Assembly (NCBI RefSeq): GCF_032911445.1
Contig: NZ_JAWJEJ010000002.1
Span: 1-64,000, forward strand
Reading direction: 5' to 3'
Source of the DNA: Sphingomonas sp. HF-S4
GTDB lineage: Bacteria > Pseudomonadota > Alphaproteobacteria > Sphingomonadales > Sphingomonadaceae
Length of the DNA stretch: 64,000 nt
The notes under the pieces were generated by a model. It did not search any database. It was not told the DNA's origin and saw nothing but the letters and a program-made list of their open reading frames with translations. The position numbers were made by a program, and so were the translations under genes. The stretch's first letter is position 1. Every line of letters starts with the position of its first letter. Shown here in pieces: positions 18,264 through 27,280 of this stretch.

Positions 18264-18884
18264 TCACTGAACAATGAAATTGGTAAAGTAGACGTTACTT
18301 ACGCCCCCGAAACCTTCTTTTTCCTTGAGCACGCCGTTGATCGCCTTGGCGAGGCGCTCCTGGATGTGGCGCTTGCCCTCGGCGGTGAACACCTCGTCCT
18401 CGCTGGTCTCGCCGAGCGCCATCAGCACCTGCGATCGGATCGCGATCTCGTGGGTCTTGATGTTCTCGAGGACGCGCCCGTCATAGGGCGTCGAGACGGC
18501 GATGCCGACCTGGATGAAGTGAACGCTGTCCTGGAGATTCGAAGTGAATTCCTTTTCGAGCGGGTAATAGCTCGAGGCATATTTGTCGCCGCCCTCGCCC
18601 TTGGGCGTAGGCTTGCCATGGCTGCCCTCGCCGCCGCCTTCCGCACCATGCCCCTCGCCGCCTTCCGCCTTGGCCGCAGCGCGCTTCTCCTCGCTCTTGG
18701 GGAGCAGCCTGGGTTCGTTCGATTCGGCTTCCTCCGGCTTCACGCTGAACCAGCCGGCCTGCATGCCGTACACCGCGGCACCGCCGCCGGTGCCGAGCAG
18801 CACGATCGGCAGCCCGAGCAGGATCAGCAATTTGCTCTTGCCCTTCTTGGGCGGTGCGGCGGGGGTATCGGTCTTGTCGGACAT
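18264..18884 (-). CDS. fliL: Flagellar basal body-associated protein FliL
   Basis: A 206-residue protein with a short lysine-rich cytoplasmic start, a single membrane helix (LLILLGLPIVLLGTGGGAAVYGM), a charged, low-complexity glycine/glutamate linker (about residues 75-105) and a periplasmic FliL domain ending LKEKEGFGGVSNVYFTNFIVQ. FliL sits around the stator and supports torque. The start is preceded by GGAGA eight bases upstream. The linker is longer than in enterobacterial FliL. Confidence 0.93.
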   Translation of the reverse strand: MSDKTDTPAAPPKKGKSKLLILLGLPIVLLGTGGGAAVYGMQAGWFSVKPEEAESNEPRLLPKSEEKRAAAKAEGGEGHGAEGGGEGSHGKPTPKGEGGDKYASSYYPLEKEFTSNLQDSVHFIQVGIAVSTPYDGRVLENIKTHEIAIRSQVLMALGETSEDEVFTAEGKRHIQERLAKAINGVLKEKEGFGGVSNVYFTNFIVQ

Positions 18885-18901
18885 GCGGGTCTCCGTTGAT
18901 C

Positions 18902-20263
18902 TCAGGCAATGCGGTCATCGTCGGGCGTGCCGACGGCGGATTCGGACGGTGCGGGGCGCGGCTTCGTCGATTGCGGCTGGGCGAACGCCTCGCGGCCGTC
19001 GCGGCCCCCCTGCCCGGCGGTGCCGCTCTCGAAGCTGGTCTGGCCGAGCTTGATCCCCCGCGCTTCGGCGAGCTCGCCCAGCCGCGGCTGGGCGTCGGCG
19101 ATGAGCTGGCGTGCCGCCTGGGTCTCGGTGGCAAAATGGACATGGACGTGCTCGCCCTCCTGGCGGATCGATATGTCGACCTTGCCCAGCGCCTCGGGCG
19201 CGAGGCTGAGCCGCGTCTCGCGCAGCGGCGCGGCGTCGCGCAGCGCTTCGATCTGCTCGACCATCTGGCCCATCCATTCCTGGCGCCGCATGTCGATCAT
19301 GCTCTGCTCGACATCGGCGGCGGCCGCGACGGCATGCGGACGCACCGAATCGGCGGAAGGCGCGAGCGCGATCACCGCAGCCTCGATCGCCGGCGCGCGG
19401 CGCGACGGGGCGGAGACCGCAGGCGCGCCCAATGCCGCCGCCTCGATCGCCGCTGCAAGCTGGGGCGTCACGGTCGGCGGCGCGACCGGCGCGGTTGCCG
19501 GCTGGAATTGGGCAGGCCGTGGCGCCGAGGGTGGCAGCGGCGCCGGAGCCTCGCGAATCGGCGCCTCGATATGCGGCGCCGCGGGAGCGTCTTCGGCAGG
19601 CGGCACTGTCGCCCGTGGCGCGGCGACGCGCACACGCGGCGCTTCCTGGACGGCGCCGCCGACTGTGGCGGCTGGGACGGGGACGGTTTCGAGCGAAGCC
19701 ACATCGATCGGCGCGCCTTCGATACCAAGCGCAGTCGCGGCCGTGGCTTCGGGCAGTGCCGGGGGGACGAGCGCGGCTGCCGTCACGGCCGGCTCAGCGC
19801 CAGCGATGGGCTGCTCGGGGTCGCCCGGCATCGGCACCAAGGGTGTCGCCATGGCAGGGACCGGCACCGCGGGTGGAGTGGCGATCGCCATCGGCTCTGC
19901 TGTGGCGCCCTCGACCGGCATCGACGGTTTGGCCGGGGTCGGCGGCGCGGTCTCCGCCGGCAACGGCATTGCGAACCAGGCAAACGCCGTATCTTCGGCG
20001 AGGTCCGGGTCATCGGCAGGCGAATCGGTTTCGGCGTCGCCCTCACCCAGGTCCTCCGGCAAATCCTTGCCGCCCTCGGCAAGCGGCTGCCGGGCGGGTA
20101 GCAGCGGATCGGCATCGCCATCGAGCGGCGGCGGCAGCGCGACGCGCGGCGCCGCCAGTGCGGTCATCGCGAGCGCGAAGCTGCTGGCGCCGGCGGGATC
20201 GAGCGCGGCCGGGCGGACCGGCCCGTGCGGGATCGCGGGCAGAAGAGACGAAAGCTGGATCAA
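18902..20263 (-). CDS. fliK: Flagellar hook-length control protein FliK
   Basis: A 453-residue protein. The N-terminal two thirds is a proline/alanine-rich, low-complexity ruler region. The C-terminal domain, LSLAPEALGKVDISIRQEGEHVHVHFATETQAARQLIADAQPRLGELAEARGI, is the conserved Flg_hook substrate-switch domain. FliK is itself exported and tells FlhB when the hook is long enough. A near-perfect sigma-54 promoter lies at 20299-20314, about 25 bases upstream of the predicted leader, so this gene may start a sub-operon. Confidence 0.93.
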   Translation of the reverse strand: MIQLSSLLPAIPHGPVRPAALDPAGASSFALAMTALAAPRVALPPPLDGDADPLLPARQPLAEGGKDLPEDLGEGDAETDSPADDPDLAEDTAFAWFAMPLPAETAPPTPAKPSMPVEGATAEPMAIATPPAVPVPAMATPLVPMPGDPEQPIAGAEPAVTAAALVPPALPEATAATALGIEGAPIDVASLETVPVPAATVGGAVQEAPRVRVAAPRATVPPAEDAPAAPHIEAPIREAPAPLPPSAPRPAQFQPATAPVAPPTVTPQLAAAIEAAALGAPAVSAPSRRAPAIEAAVIALAPSADSVRPHAVAAAADVEQSMIDMRRQEWMGQMVEQIEALRDAAPLRETRLSLAPEALGKVDISIRQEGEHVHVHFATETQAARQLIADAQPRLGELAEARGIKLGQTSFESGTAGQGGRDGREAFAQPQSTKPRPAPSESAVGTPDDDRIA

Positions 20264-20296
20264 GAAACCCCCCGGTGAAAATCCATCGCCGGATGT

Positions 20297-20725
20297 TCAG
20301 CAAATATCGTGCCGTTTTTTAGCGCTGGCCGGCAGCGCTTCGAGATCGCGCAAGGCCTTGAGCGCGGCCCTGGCATCCTCGCGCTCGATCAGCTTCTCGA
20401 TCGCGCTCTGGTCTCGGCGCGCTTCCTGGGTCGCCGCGCGTGCCGAGGCGAGGCCCTGGTGCGCAACATCGACGCGGCGCTCGGCGGCATGGGCCGATTG
20501 GTGGAGCCGGTCGCGATAATGCGCGGCAGCGATCAGGGACGTTGCGAACGTCGGTGTGGGCGTAGGCGCAGGAGCAACATTGGCTGCCAGCGAATGGATG
20601 CGCTCGCGCAGCGTCTCTTCCTGGTTGAGCTTGACGCGCGCGTGGACCTCTGCGGCGCGGACCTGGTCTAGCTGGAGCGTCCGCACGCGGAGCAGCCGAT
20701 CGAGCTTCTTCGTGCTCCTAGGCAT
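20297..20725 (-). CDS. fliJ: Flagellar export protein FliJ
   Basis: A 142-residue, almost entirely coiled-coil protein rich in Arg, Gln and Ala. FliJ is the stalk of the export ATPase and escorts chaperones. The N-terminus KKLDRLLRVRTLQLDQVRAAEVHARVKLNQEE and its position between fliI and fliK support the call; sequence conservation in this family is low. Its last bases overlap the sigma-54 promoter for fliK. Confidence 0.82.
   Translation of the reverse strand: MPRSTKKLDRLLRVRTLQLDQVRAAEVHARVKLNQEETLRERIHSLAANVAPAPTPTPTFATSLIAAAHYRDRLHQSAHAAERRVDVAHQGLASARAATQEARRDQSAIEKLIEREDARAALKALRDLEALPASAKKRHDIC
20299..20314 (-). promoter_or_regulatory. Sigma-54 promoter for fliK and downstream genes
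   Basis: Read on the minus strand this is GGCACG, four bases, TTGCT, which matches the sigma-54 -24/-12 consensus with correct spacing. The predicted start is near 20288, giving a leader of about 25 bases before the fliK ATG at 20263. It overlaps the last bases of fliJ, so it sits inside the operon and would give an extra start for fliK to fliS. Confidence 0.72.
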
Positions 20726-20751
20726 GTTGGCGGTTCAGCACCGACCCAACC

Positions 20752-22083
20752 CTACGCATCGCCGAACACCCCGGTCAGCTCGGCGACGGCGTCGGGCAAG
20801 GTCACGACTTCGTCGGAGCCCTGGCGGATATATTCCATTACGGCGGGATGACAGGCGATCGCCGCGTCGATCTCGGGATCGGCGCCGGGGCGATAGGCGC
20901 CCATCAGCACGAGATCGCGATTCTCCTCATAGGTCGCGTGGTGGCGACGCAGCACGCGCGCGGCGTGGAGATGGGGTTTCTCGGCGATGTCGGTCATCAC
21001 GCGGCTGACCGAGGGGCCGAGATCGATCGCAGGGTAGACGCCGCGTTCGGCGAGCGCGCGGCTGAGCACGATATGGCCGTCGAGGATCGAGCGGGCGCTG
21101 TCCACGACCGGATCGTTGCCATCATCGCCATCGGCGAGTACGGTGTAGATCGCAGTGATCGACCCACCCGAGGCGACGCAAGTGCCCGCGCGCTCGATCA
21201 GGCTGGGCAGCATCGCGATCGCCGAGGGCGGATACCCCCGCGCGCTGGCCGGTTCGCCAAGCGCGAGGCCGATCTCTCGCCCGGCATGCGCGACGCGGGT
21301 CAGCGAATCCATGATCAGAAGGACCTTCTTGCCCTCGGCGCGGAAGGCTTCGGCAATGGCGGTCGCGCGAAGCGCGCCGCGGATGCGGAGCACCGGCGAA
21401 TGATTGGCGGGGACCGCGACGACCACCGAGCGCGCGCGGGCATCCCCGAAAACCTTGGTCTCGAGGAAGTCGGCGACTTCGCGGCTACGCTCGCCGATCA
21501 GCCCGACCACGACGACGTCGGCCTGGGCGGCGCGCACGATCATCCCGAGCAGCACCGACTTGCCGACGCCCGAGCCCGCCATGATGCCGACGCGCTGGCC
21601 CTGGCCGATGGTGAGCAGCCCGTTGATCGCGCGCACGCCGACATCGAGCGGCTCGAGAACCCTTCCACGGTCCAGCGGCGACTGGAGCTTGCCTGCAAGC
21701 GGCCATTTGCCCGCGCCACGGATCGCGCCGAGCCCGTCGATCGGCTTGCCCGCGCCATCGACGACGCGGCCGAGCAGCGCAGCGCCGACTTCGGCTTCAC
21801 CCGGGGGGCCGATCGGCCGGACCGGGGCGTTGGGAAGCAGCGCCGCGGGGCCGCCGAGGTTCATCATCAGCGTGCGGCCGGCGCGGAAGCCGATCACTTC
21901 GGCCTCGACTCGGCTGGCGCCATCGCCGATCGCGCAGACGGTGCCGACGGGCAGCGACAGGCCGATAGCCTCCATCAGCAACCCGTCATAGGAAGACAGC
22001 CGGCCCGAGACCTTGGCATGCGGGGCGAAATCGCCGCAGCCCAGCCCGTCGAGATACTGCTCGGCGAAGTTGGGGTTCAGCAT
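20752..22083 (-). CDS. fliI: Flagellum-specific ATPase FliI
   Basis: A 443-residue F1-like ATPase that energises export of flagellar proteins. The Walker A loop GSGVGKS lies at about 169-175 (GIMAGSGVGKSVLLGMI). Walker B follows in KVLLIMDSLTRVAHAGREIGLALGEPASARGYPPS, the most conserved FliI stretch. The first bases overlap the end of fliH by seven, and fliJ starts 26 bases after its stop, the classic fliH-fliI-fliJ ATPase module. Confidence 0.97.
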   Translation of the reverse strand: MLNPNFAEQYLDGLGCGDFAPHAKVSGRLSSYDGLLMEAIGLSLPVGTVCAIGDGASRVEAEVIGFRAGRTLMMNLGGPAALLPNAPVRPIGPPGEAEVGAALLGRVVDGAGKPIDGLGAIRGAGKWPLAGKLQSPLDRGRVLEPLDVGVRAINGLLTIGQGQRVGIMAGSGVGKSVLLGMIVRAAQADVVVVGLIGERSREVADFLETKVFGDARARSVVVAVPANHSPVLRIRGALRATAIAEAFRAEGKKVLLIMDSLTRVAHAGREIGLALGEPASARGYPPSAIAMLPSLIERAGTCVASGGSITAIYTVLADGDDGNDPVVDSARSILDGHIVLSRALAERGVYPAIDLGPSVSRVMTDIAEKPHLHAARVLRRHHATYEENRDLVLMGAYRPGADPEIDAAIACHPAVMEYIRQGSDEVVTLPDAVAELTGVFGDA

Positions 22084-22805
22084 AGAGGCGGGATCGGCAC
22101 GCGATCGATGGCCTGGGCCAGTTGCTCGAGCCAGATGTCGGGACCGTCCTCGACGATCGTCGAGGCGCTTTCGATGACGAAGCTGCCGCGCGCGACATGC
22201 GGATCGCCGACGGGGAACACCGTCGTGGGAAGCCGGCCCTGGACCAGCGGCACATCGTCGGGATGCAGCCGCAACAGCGCCGATTCGGCATGATCGCTGA
22301 GCAGCTCGACCGCGGCATGGACGCGCCCGGCCAGCACATCGGGCGCGACGCCGGCCTCGCCGATCATCCGCTGGACGAGATGGAGCACGGTCTGGCGCAG
22401 GTGTCCCGCCATGCGCTCGCGATCGAAATGCGCGCCGGTGGCGAGCGCGGTCGAGACCTGGTCGAGCAGCGCAGCCTCGCGCGCCTTCGCCTCGTGGATT
22501 TCGGCGAGCGCGGCGGCGTGGCCCTCGGCATAGCCGGCCTCGCGCGCGGCAGCGACCGGATCGATGAAATCGTGCGTCGCCGCCGGCACCTCGGTGGCGA
22601 AGGGATCCCAGCCTTCGGTCGGGTTGACGCCCGGATCGGCGGGAGAGAAATGACGCGGCGCGGCCGGCGCCGGATCGGCGAAGCCGCGGCGGCCGATGCT
22701 GCCGACATCGGCGGCGGCGAAGGCGTGATCCTCACCGAACGCGCGGTGCAGCACATGCGCCGCGGCCTGGATGCGCCCGGCAAAGCCTGGGGCGAATTCA
22801 GACAT
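22077..22805 (-). CDS. fliH: Flagellar assembly protein FliH
   Basis: A 242-residue protein that anchors and restrains the FliI ATPase. It has a variable N-terminus and the helical core AAREAGYAEGHAAALAEIHEAKAREAALLDQVSTAL, then a C-terminal domain resembling the F1 delta subunit (DVLAGRVHAAVELLSDHAESALLRLHPDDVPLVQGR). I take the ATG at 22805, which overlaps the end of fliG by eight bases; two alternative starts (GTG at 22817 and ATG at 22811) lie a few codons earlier. Confidence 0.88.
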   Translation of the reverse strand: MSEFAPGFAGRIQAAAHVLHRAFGEDHAFAAADVGSIGRRGFADPAPAAPRHFSPADPGVNPTEGWDPFATEVPAATHDFIDPVAAAREAGYAEGHAAALAEIHEAKAREAALLDQVSTALATGAHFDRERMAGHLRQTVLHLVQRMIGEAGVAPDVLAGRVHAAVELLSDHAESALLRLHPDDVPLVQGRLPTTVFPVGDPHVARGSFVIESASTIVEDGPDIWLEQLAQAIDRVPIPPLC

Positions 22806-23808
22806 AGTCATCGTCACCGCCCTTGCCCGGCATCTGCAGCGTGCCGTCCTTCACCAGCCCGCGCGCGACGGCGATCATCACCTTCTGCGCTTCGAGCACG
22901 TCGGCGAGCTTCATCGGCCCGCGCGCTTCCATCTCGTCGCGGATGCCGTCGGCTGCGCGGCTCGACATGCAGCCGAGGAAGCGGTTGCGGACGTCTTCCT
23001 CGACGCCCTTCAGCGACTTGGTGAGCACATCGGCATCGATGCTGCGGATGAGGGTGGAGAGGTTCTTGTCGTCGAGCTCGAGCAGATTGTCGAAGACGAA
23101 CATCGCCTCCTCGATCGCGCGGGCGACCTCACGGTCGATCTTGGCGAGCTTGGGCATCACGCGCTGCTCGGTGACTTTCCGTGCGCCCGACAGGATCTTG
23201 GCAGCCTCACGCGTGCCGCCGAGCTGGAGCCCGACCGACTTGCGGGTGGTCCCGGCGCGGCGCGCGAGCATCGCCTTCAACGTCTCGATCGCCTCGGGCG
23301 GCACCGGGCCGAGCTTGGCGACGCGGCGCAGGATCTGCGGCTGCACGTCCTGCGGCAAGTGATCGAACACCTGCGCGGCGACTTCGGCATCGAGCTGGGC
23401 GAGCAGCACCGCGGCGATCTGCGGGTGCTCCTCGGCGATCATCGACGCGATTTCTTCGGGCTCGAACCATTGCAGCTGCTCGAGCCCGGCGCCGGCGACC
23501 GGCGGCAGGATCCGGGCAAGCACGCCTTCGGCGCGCTCGCTGCCCAGCGCCTTGGTCATCATTCCCTCGATCTGCGGACGCGGATCGAAGACCACGCTCG
23601 ATCGGTTGCGCGCCTTGAACACGAAATCGTCGAGCACCTGCTCGACCTCGCTCTCGCTGACATCGGCGACGGTGAACATCGCCGCGCCGAGATTGCGGAC
23701 CTCGTCGGGTTCGAGCTTCTGGAGGATGGCAGCGGCCTCCTCCTCGCCGACGAGCATCATCAGCACGGCGGCGCGCTCGACGCCGGTGAAGCTGCGCAGG
23801 GCGTTCAT
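22798..23808 (-). CDS. fliG: Flagellar motor switch protein FliG
   Basis: A 336-residue rotor protein that connects the MS-ring to the C-ring and contacts the stator. The N-terminal domain (MNALRSFTGVERAAVLMMLVGEEEAAAILQKLEPDEV), the middle EHPQIAAVLLAQLDAEVAAQVFDHLP with the EHPQ motif, and the C-terminal charge-bearing torque helix (near ARAIEEAMFVFDNLLELDDKNLSTLIRSID) are all present. Length and order are normal. The start overlaps the fliF stop by four bases. Confidence 0.97.
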   Translation of the reverse strand: MNALRSFTGVERAAVLMMLVGEEEAAAILQKLEPDEVRNLGAAMFTVADVSESEVEQVLDDFVFKARNRSSVVFDPRPQIEGMMTKALGSERAEGVLARILPPVAGAGLEQLQWFEPEEIASMIAEEHPQIAAVLLAQLDAEVAAQVFDHLPQDVQPQILRRVAKLGPVPPEAIETLKAMLARRAGTTRKSVGLQLGGTREAAKILSGARKVTEQRVMPKLAKIDREVARAIEEAMFVFDNLLELDDKNLSTLIRSIDADVLTKSLKGVEEDVRNRFLGCMSSRAADGIRDEMEARGPMKLADVLEAQKVMIAVARGLVKDGTLQMPGKGGDDDYV

Positions 23809-25463
23809 GCCGCGTCCGCCTTGATCATGTCGCGCACTGCCAAGGCGGCGCGCGCCGGGTTCTCGCGCGTGAAGCCGCGGACCAGCCCGACGCGATCGTC
23901 ATAGCTGTTACCGCGATCCTCTAGCATGTCGATCGACACGCTGGGGAGCGGCGCGCCGGCGTCGCCCGCGGCGGCGGCATTGGGATTGCCGATCGGCAGA
24001 CCCGGGCGCGGCGCCGCGTCCTCGCGCTTCTTGAGCAGCGCCTTAGTGAGCGGGCGCACGCCGAGCAGCAGCACGAGCAACGCAATCACCAGCGCAGTCG
24101 CATTGCGCGCGGCCATCGGCACCCAGGAGGCTTCGTACCAGGCCGGGCCGTCCTTGGCGGAATCGGCGGCGGCGCTGAACTTGCGGCTGATCACGGTGAC
24201 CTGGTCCTGACGCGCGGCGTTGAAGCCCACGGCTGCGCGGACCAGTTCGTTCAACTGGTTGATCTCGGCTAGCGCGCGCGGCTTGCCGCCTTCCTCGCGC
24301 AGCACCACCGCGACCGACAGGCGGCGGACATTGCCGGGCATGGCACGCGTGACCGAGATTTCCTTGCCGGTCTCATAGGTGCGCGTGAAGCTGTCGCTCT
24401 GCTTGGTCTGGGGCTGCGGCGCCGCGGCAGGTGCACCGGGCGCGGCCGGGGTGGCGGCCGCATTGGGTGCGGCGAGCTGGCTCGCAGGCGGCGGGGTGTT
24501 CGAGAGCGTGCCGGGGATGCCGCCGGGCGCCTGCGCATCCTTCGACGTGCCGGTCCAGGCGCCCTGCTCGGCGCGCATCACCTGGCCCTGCTTGTCATAG
24601 CTTTCGCGCGTCGCCTGGCTCTCGTCGAGATCGACCTCGGCCTGCACCTCGGCCGTGAAATTGCCCGCGCCGACCAACGGGGTCAGCAATTGGGCGAGCT
24701 GCTCGCGATACTTGTCCTCGACACGGCGCTGGAAATCGATGCGGGTGTCGCCGGCGCTGGCATCCTTGCCCCCGTTCTTCGAAAGCAGCGCGCCCATCTG
24801 GTCGACGATCGTCACGGCATCGGGCTGCATCCCCGGCACCGAGGCGGCGACCAGATTGACGATCGCGCGGATCTGGGCCTCGGCGAGCGCGCGCCCCGGC
24901 TGGAGCTTGACGATGACGCTGGCGGTCGGGTTGGCGCGATCGCGCACGAAGGCCGAGGCCTCGGGCGTGGCGAGATGGACACGCGCTTCGGCGACGGCGT
25001 CGATCTCCTGGATCGAGCGGGCGAGCTCGGTCTCGCGCGCCTGGCGGAGGCGTTCGCCCTCGACCGCGCGGCTGACGCCCATCGGCAGATTGTCCAGGAT
25101 CGCATAGCCGCCGGGCGAGGCCTTGGGCAGGTCCTGGCTGGCGAGCAGCATCCGCGCCTTGTGATAGTCGTCCTCGGCGACGGTGATCGATCCCGAGCCG
25201 TCGATGGCGTTGGGGATATTGGCGCCTTCGAGCGCGCTGGTGATCGCCGCCTTGTCGGCATCGCTCACATTGGCGAACAGGATACGCTGCGGCGCGGTCG
25301 ACACCATCGACCAGGCAAGGAAGCCGGCGAGGACGATCCCGACGAGGAAGACGAGCGGCAGGCTGCGCTTGACCGCGGGCTGGCCGAGCAGATCGGTGAC
25401 CTGCTTGAGCGGGGCGCGAGCCGGCGTTCCGGCGGCGTCGATGGAGGCGAGTGCGTTGCTCAT
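23805..25463 (-). CDS. fliF: Flagellar MS-ring protein FliF
   Basis: A 552-residue MS-ring subunit. A membrane helix near the N-terminus (LVFLVGIVLAGFLAWSMV) is followed by the ring-building motifs (ARVHLATPEASAFVRDRANPTASVIVKLQPG). A proline/alanine-rich linker (about 305-340) precedes the second membrane helix (ATALVIALLVLLLGVRP) and the C-terminal tail that binds FliG. It begins four bases after the fliE stop and overlaps fliG. Confidence 0.97.
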   Translation of the reverse strand: MSNALASIDAAGTPARAPLKQVTDLLGQPAVKRSLPLVFLVGIVLAGFLAWSMVSTAPQRILFANVSDADKAAITSALEGANIPNAIDGSGSITVAEDDYHKARMLLASQDLPKASPGGYAILDNLPMGVSRAVEGERLRQARETELARSIQEIDAVAEARVHLATPEASAFVRDRANPTASVIVKLQPGRALAEAQIRAIVNLVAASVPGMQPDAVTIVDQMGALLSKNGGKDASAGDTRIDFQRRVEDKYREQLAQLLTPLVGAGNFTAEVQAEVDLDESQATRESYDKQGQVMRAEQGAWTGTSKDAQAPGGIPGTLSNTPPPASQLAAPNAAATPAAPGAPAAAPQPQTKQSDSFTRTYETGKEISVTRAMPGNVRRLSVAVVLREEGGKPRALAEINQLNELVRAAVGFNAARQDQVTVISRKFSAAADSAKDGPAWYEASWVPMAARNATALVIALLVLLLGVRPLTKALLKKREDAAPRPGLPIGNPNAAAAGDAGAPLPSVSIDMLEDRGNSYDDRVGLVRGFTRENPARAALAVRDMIKADAA

Positions 25464-25467
25464 CGGA

Positions 25468-25818
25468 TCAGACCGGCATGCTCATGATGTCCTTGTATGC
25501 GGACAAGAGTTTGTTGCGGACTTGCAGCGTCGCCTCGAAGCCGACCGACGCCTGCTGGCGGGCGAGCATCACCTTGGCGATGTCGATGGTCTCGCCGCGC
25601 TCATATGCCTCGGACAGCGCGCCGGCCTGGGCCTGGGCCTGGTTGACCGACTTGAACGCGTCCTGGAAGGTATCGGTGAAGCTGGCCGGCTTGGCCTCGG
25701 CAGGCGCGGTCGGCGTCGGCGCCTGTTGCGCGCGGCCGAGCGCGGCGTTGCGCTCGAGGATCTGCGAGCGCAGCGCCATCACGCGGTCTACGCTCATCGG
25801 CCCCGTAACGCCGCTCAT
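25468..25818 (-). CDS. fliE: Flagellar hook-basal body complex protein FliE
   Basis: A 116-residue protein that links the MS-ring to the rod. The C-terminal half FTDTFQDAFKSVNQAQAQAGALSEAYERGETIDIAKVMLARQQASVGFEATLQVRNKLLSAYKDIMSMPV is the conserved FliE core. The start chosen overlaps the stop of the upstream regulator by four bases (ATGA); an internal ATG seven codons later is also possible. Confidence 0.95.
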   Translation of the reverse strand: MSGVTGPMSVDRVMALRSQILERNAALGRAQQAPTPTAPAEAKPASFTDTFQDAFKSVNQAQAQAGALSEAYERGETIDIAKVMLARQQASVGFEATLQVRNKLLSAYKDIMSMPV

Positions 25819-27062
25819 GCCGAGATCGCCCGGGCGATGTCGTCACCCTGCTCGCGTGCCTTGGCGAGGCGATAGCGCAAGGTGCGCTCCGAGATGCCGA
25901 GGCGCTTCGCCGTCTCGATCCGGCTGCCGTTGCATTCGGCGAGCACGTCACGGATCGCCTGAAACTCGTGCATCTGGACGATGTTGCTTAGCGTCTCGGG
26001 GCGATCCTGGACGCGCGTCTCGGGGCGGCGATCGAAGATCAGGTGCGCGGGCTCGATCGTGTCGCCCGGCGCGAGCAGCAGTGCGCGCTGGATGACGTTT
26101 TCGAGCTCGCGGACATTGCCGGGCCAGTCGTGATCGGTGAGGATCTCGAGCGCCTCGGGCATGATCCACGGCAGGGTCGAACGGGCGCCCGCGTGCCGGA
26201 GCACCATCGCCGCGGCCAGCGCGGGAATGTCGCCCGGTCGCTCGGCGAGCGCCTTGGTGGCGAGCGGGAAGACGGCGAGACGGTAATAGAGATCGGCGCG
26301 GAATCGGCCGGCAAGGACTTCGCCGTGCAGGTCACGATTGGCGCAGGCGATGACGCGGACGTCGATCTTCTCGGGGATCGTGCCGCCGATCGGGACGACT
26401 TCGCGCTCCTGGAGCGCACGCAGCAGCTTGGCCTGGAGGCCGAGCGGCATCTCGGCGATCTCGTCGAGCAGCAGCGTGCCGCCGTTCGCGGCGCGGAAAA
26501 AGCCCTGCCCGCCCGAGGACGCGCCGGTGAAGCTGCCCTTGTGGTGGCCAAACAGCATCGCCTCGAGCATCGTCTCGGGCAGCGCGGCGCAGTTGATCGC
26601 CACGAAAGGCCCGTCGCGGCGCGTGGAGCCCATGTGGATCGCCTTGGCGAGTACTTCCTTGCCGGTGCCGGTGGGACCGTTGATCAGCACGGTGATGTCG
26701 GAGGCGGCGACGCGCTCGGCCAGGGCCAGCAGCGCCAGGCTCTCGGGATCGGCGGCGACCGGCTCGTAGGGACCGCGCGCCATCGCGCTGGCGAACCCCG
26801 CGCCGATCGCGGAATCTTCGCTGCCATAGGTCAGCCGCGCGGGATTGCCGTCGCGGAACGGGATCGCTGCACGATCGCCTTCGCCCAGGACCAGCGTGCG
26901 CGCCGGTGCCGGGGGCACTTCGCCGTCGGCGACCAGGAACAGATCCTGCGCGCCGGGCTTGCCGTCTTCGCACGACGCGATCGCGAAACCCTGCGCGCGC
27001 AGCGCCGAGACCGTCGCGTATTTCTGCCGAAGAACTGCTGCCGATGGAACGATCGAGCGCAT
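25815..27062 (-). CDS. Sigma-54-dependent flagellar activator, FlbD-like
   Basis: A 415-residue regulator. About 110 N-terminal residues look like a degenerate sensor rather than an obvious receiver with a phosphorylatable aspartate. The AAA+ domain has Walker A GPTGTGKE at about 128-135 and Walker B GGTLLLDEIAE. The sigma-54 contact loop reads GSFTGA (about 175-180) in place of the usual GAFTGA. The C-terminal Fis-type helix-turn-helix is CNGSRIETAKRLGISERTLRYRLA. It is the first gene of the fli series and fits the FlbD class, which turns on sigma-54 flagellar promoters. A gggg-rich Shine-Dalgarno precedes the ATG. Confidence 0.88.
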   Translation of the reverse strand: MRSIVPSAAVLRQKYATVSALRAQGFAIASCEDGKPGAQDLFLVADGEVPPAPARTLVLGEGDRAAIPFRDGNPARLTYGSEDSAIGAGFASAMARGPYEPVAADPESLALLALAERVAASDITVLINGPTGTGKEVLAKAIHMGSTRRDGPFVAINCAALPETMLEAMLFGHHKGSFTGASSGGQGFFRAANGGTLLLDEIAEMPLGLQAKLLRALQEREVVPIGGTIPEKIDVRVIACANRDLHGEVLAGRFRADLYYRLAVFPLATKALAERPGDIPALAAAMVLRHAGARSTLPWIMPEALEILTDHDWPGNVRELENVIQRALLLAPGDTIEPAHLIFDRRPETRVQDRPETLSNIVQMHEFQAIRDVLAECNGSRIETAKRLGISERTLRYRLAKAREQGDDIARAISA

Positions 27063-27186
27063 TGGCTAACCCCCTGTTATCCACAGTTTGGGGCTAAGGT
27101 GGTTAACGCACCGTAAAACTACGGTATCGGCCGCTTCTGCGGTCCCCGGGCGTCTACGCGCACGCACGTAAGCCGAAATTTTTCGC

Positions 27187-27213
27187 TTAAGCCCGCCGCG
27201 GCGCGGCCGTTCC
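27187..27213 (+). promoter_or_regulatory. Putative FliA (sigma-28) promoter of flagellin
   Basis: The element is TTAA, 15 bases, GCCGTTCC. It is identical at 21 of 27 positions to the element before flgM, and its -10 is similar to the one before motA. The enterobacterial FliA consensus is TAAA-N15-GCCGATAA. Transcription would start near 27220, about 60 bases before the flagellin ATG. Assignment to FliA is an inference from the shared motif and target genes. Confidence 0.6.
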
Positions 27214-27280
27214 CTGCTTTGGCGGCTCCGGGCTCCCGGTTCAGGGGGGACGCGGGAAGCCGACGAGCATGGAGATTAAC

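Noticed and set aside
27221..27240. Possible sigma-54 site before flagellin (TTGGCGG...GGGCTC)
   Set aside because: The GG and GC are nine bases apart rather than ten and neither half fits well; the FliA-type element explains the region better.
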